31,468 nucleotides of DNA, from positions 1 to 31,468 of the forward strand of contig JASEHB010000001.1 of the NCBI GenBank assembly GCA_030018745.1, written 5' to 3'. The position numbers were made by a program, and so were the translations under genes. Origin of the DNA: Desulfatibacillaceae bacterium. Its GTDB lineage: Bacteria > Desulfobacterota > Desulfobacteria > Desulfobacterales > Desulfatibacillaceae. A model generated the notes under the pieces. It searched no databases. It worked only from the letters and a program-made list of their open reading frames with translations, and was not told the origin of the DNA. Position 1 is the first letter of the stretch. Every line of letters starts with the position of its first letter. Shown piece after piece: positions 30,896 through 31,468 of this stretch.

Positions 30896-31468
30896 GCGCC
30901 CTCCTGCTCCTCTGCATCCCTGGCAGCCTTTTCTCCGGCTTTAACATCCACGCGGCTCAAAAGCAGGCCACCGGCAATAAAGAAAAAAACCAAAGCCACA
31001 ATGGAAAAGCGGGCCTGGCCTGTTGCCTGGGCCACAACTCCAAAAACAAGCGGCCCGAAAATGCCCGCCATTTTGGCGCTGGCAGAGAAAAACCCGAAAA
31101 ATTCAGCAGCCCTGTGGCGCGGCGTCATTACAGCAAATATGGAGCGCGAAAGGGCCTGGCATCCGCCCTGAACAGTTCCCACCGCAGCAGCCAGAAGAAA
31201 AAAATGCCAGGGAACGCGCATCCAATAGCCTAAAATGCAGATGATTGCATAAACCCCAAGGCCCGCCAGCACACAGGGCTTGGCCCCAAACACATTTGCA
31301 GCCCTGCCAAACAGCAGGGTGCAGACAATGCCCACAAACTGGGTTATGACCAAGGCTCCGGCCATGTGGCCCACACCAATTCCTATTTCGCTTCCATAGG
31401 CTGTGGCCATTTTTATTATGGTGCTTATGCCGTCATTGTAAAGCCAGAAGGCAAAAAGAAACAGCATA
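30883..31468 (-). CDS. MFS transporter of the UMF1/Atg22-like family, C-terminal part
   Basis: About 195 residues are visible; the gene enters from beyond the right end of the window. They carry several membrane helices (GHMAGALVITQFVGIVCTLLFGRAA, CVLAGLGVYAIICILGYWM, FFLLAAAVGTVQGG, IFGPLVFGVVAQATG, FSIVALVFFFIAGGLLLSRV). FWLYNDGISTIIKMA and RSIFAVMTPRHRAAEFFGFFSASAKMAG are hallmarks of the UMF1 type. The C-terminal tail is charged. The substrate is unknown. It overlaps the flavoprotein gene by 13 bases, so the two are cotranscribed. Confidence 0.87.
   Translation of the reverse strand, partial: MLFLFAFWLYNDGISTIIKMATAYGSEIGIGVGHMAGALVITQFVGIVCTLLFGRAANVFGAKPCVLAGLGVYAIICILGYWMRVPWHFFLLAAAVGTVQGGCQALSRSIFAVMTPRHRAAEFFGFFSASAKMAGIFGPLVFGVVAQATGQARFSIVALVFFFIAGGLLLSRVDVKAGEKAARDAEEQEGAWSA

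Overview
The window looks like a chromosomal segment of a Desulfobacterota (former Deltaproteobacteria) bacterium. This is inferred from gene content: [4Fe-4S] proteins with a winged-helix N-terminus, hypA/hypB, a rubrerythrin-like protein, a c-type cytochrome, two-component regulators of the sigma-54 type, and surface proteins with a choice-of-anchor U domain. No 16S gene is present, so genus is not assigned. I see no phage, transposase, CRISPR array or plasmid functions. The strand is densely packed and most genes start at clear Shine-Dalgarno sites.

Left part (1-9000). The window opens with the 3' end of a TonB-dependent receptor followed by a secreted surface protein and an alpha/beta hydrolase. 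Next comes a nickel/iron-sulfur block: hypA, hypB and a [4Fe-4S] protein run rightward, and a paralogous [4Fe-4S] protein is transcribed divergently. Smaller genes follow: a coiled-coil/winged-helix protein, a monoheme cytochrome, a rubrerythrin-like protein and a YhbY RNA-binding protein.

Regulatory core (9000-14080). A CHASE4 hybrid histidine kinase and a sigma-54 activating response regulator form a leftward operon. Upstream of it lies an 830-bp gap without a protein gene. It holds a cluster of TAAGGC sites, a -24/-12 (sigma-54) promoter reading away from the kinase, and directly downstream a roughly 180-nt region that folds into a long closing helix, an apical stem and a textbook intrinsic terminator. 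I read this as an undescribed structured small RNA, probably controlled by the neighbouring two-component system. It is the strongest new observation in the window.

Middle (14080-20380). A leftward cluster encodes an MBL-fold hydrolase, PyrD (dihydroorotate dehydrogenase B, catalytic) and a methyltransferase. Then follow tRNA-Glu(CTC) with its own terminator, a pair of palindromic repeats, a YkgJ-type cysteine-cluster protein, a pyridoxamine-phosphate-oxidase-like protein, and a two-gene Hsp20 operon whose promoter sits directly above a perfect 15-bp-arm palindrome.

Right part (20380-31468). Housekeeping genes run rightward: folD, then hisI-hisG-aminotransferase, then engB-era-ATP-grasp protein, then an HNH protein. 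They are followed by leftward units: an ECF sigma factor, its anti-sigma factor and a Spy-like periplasmic protein, all overlapping, with an ECF-type promoter in front; a TetR regulator with a promoter so close to its ATG that the mRNA may be leaderless; and a geranylgeranyl-reductase-like flavoprotein overlapping an MFS transporter that runs off the window.
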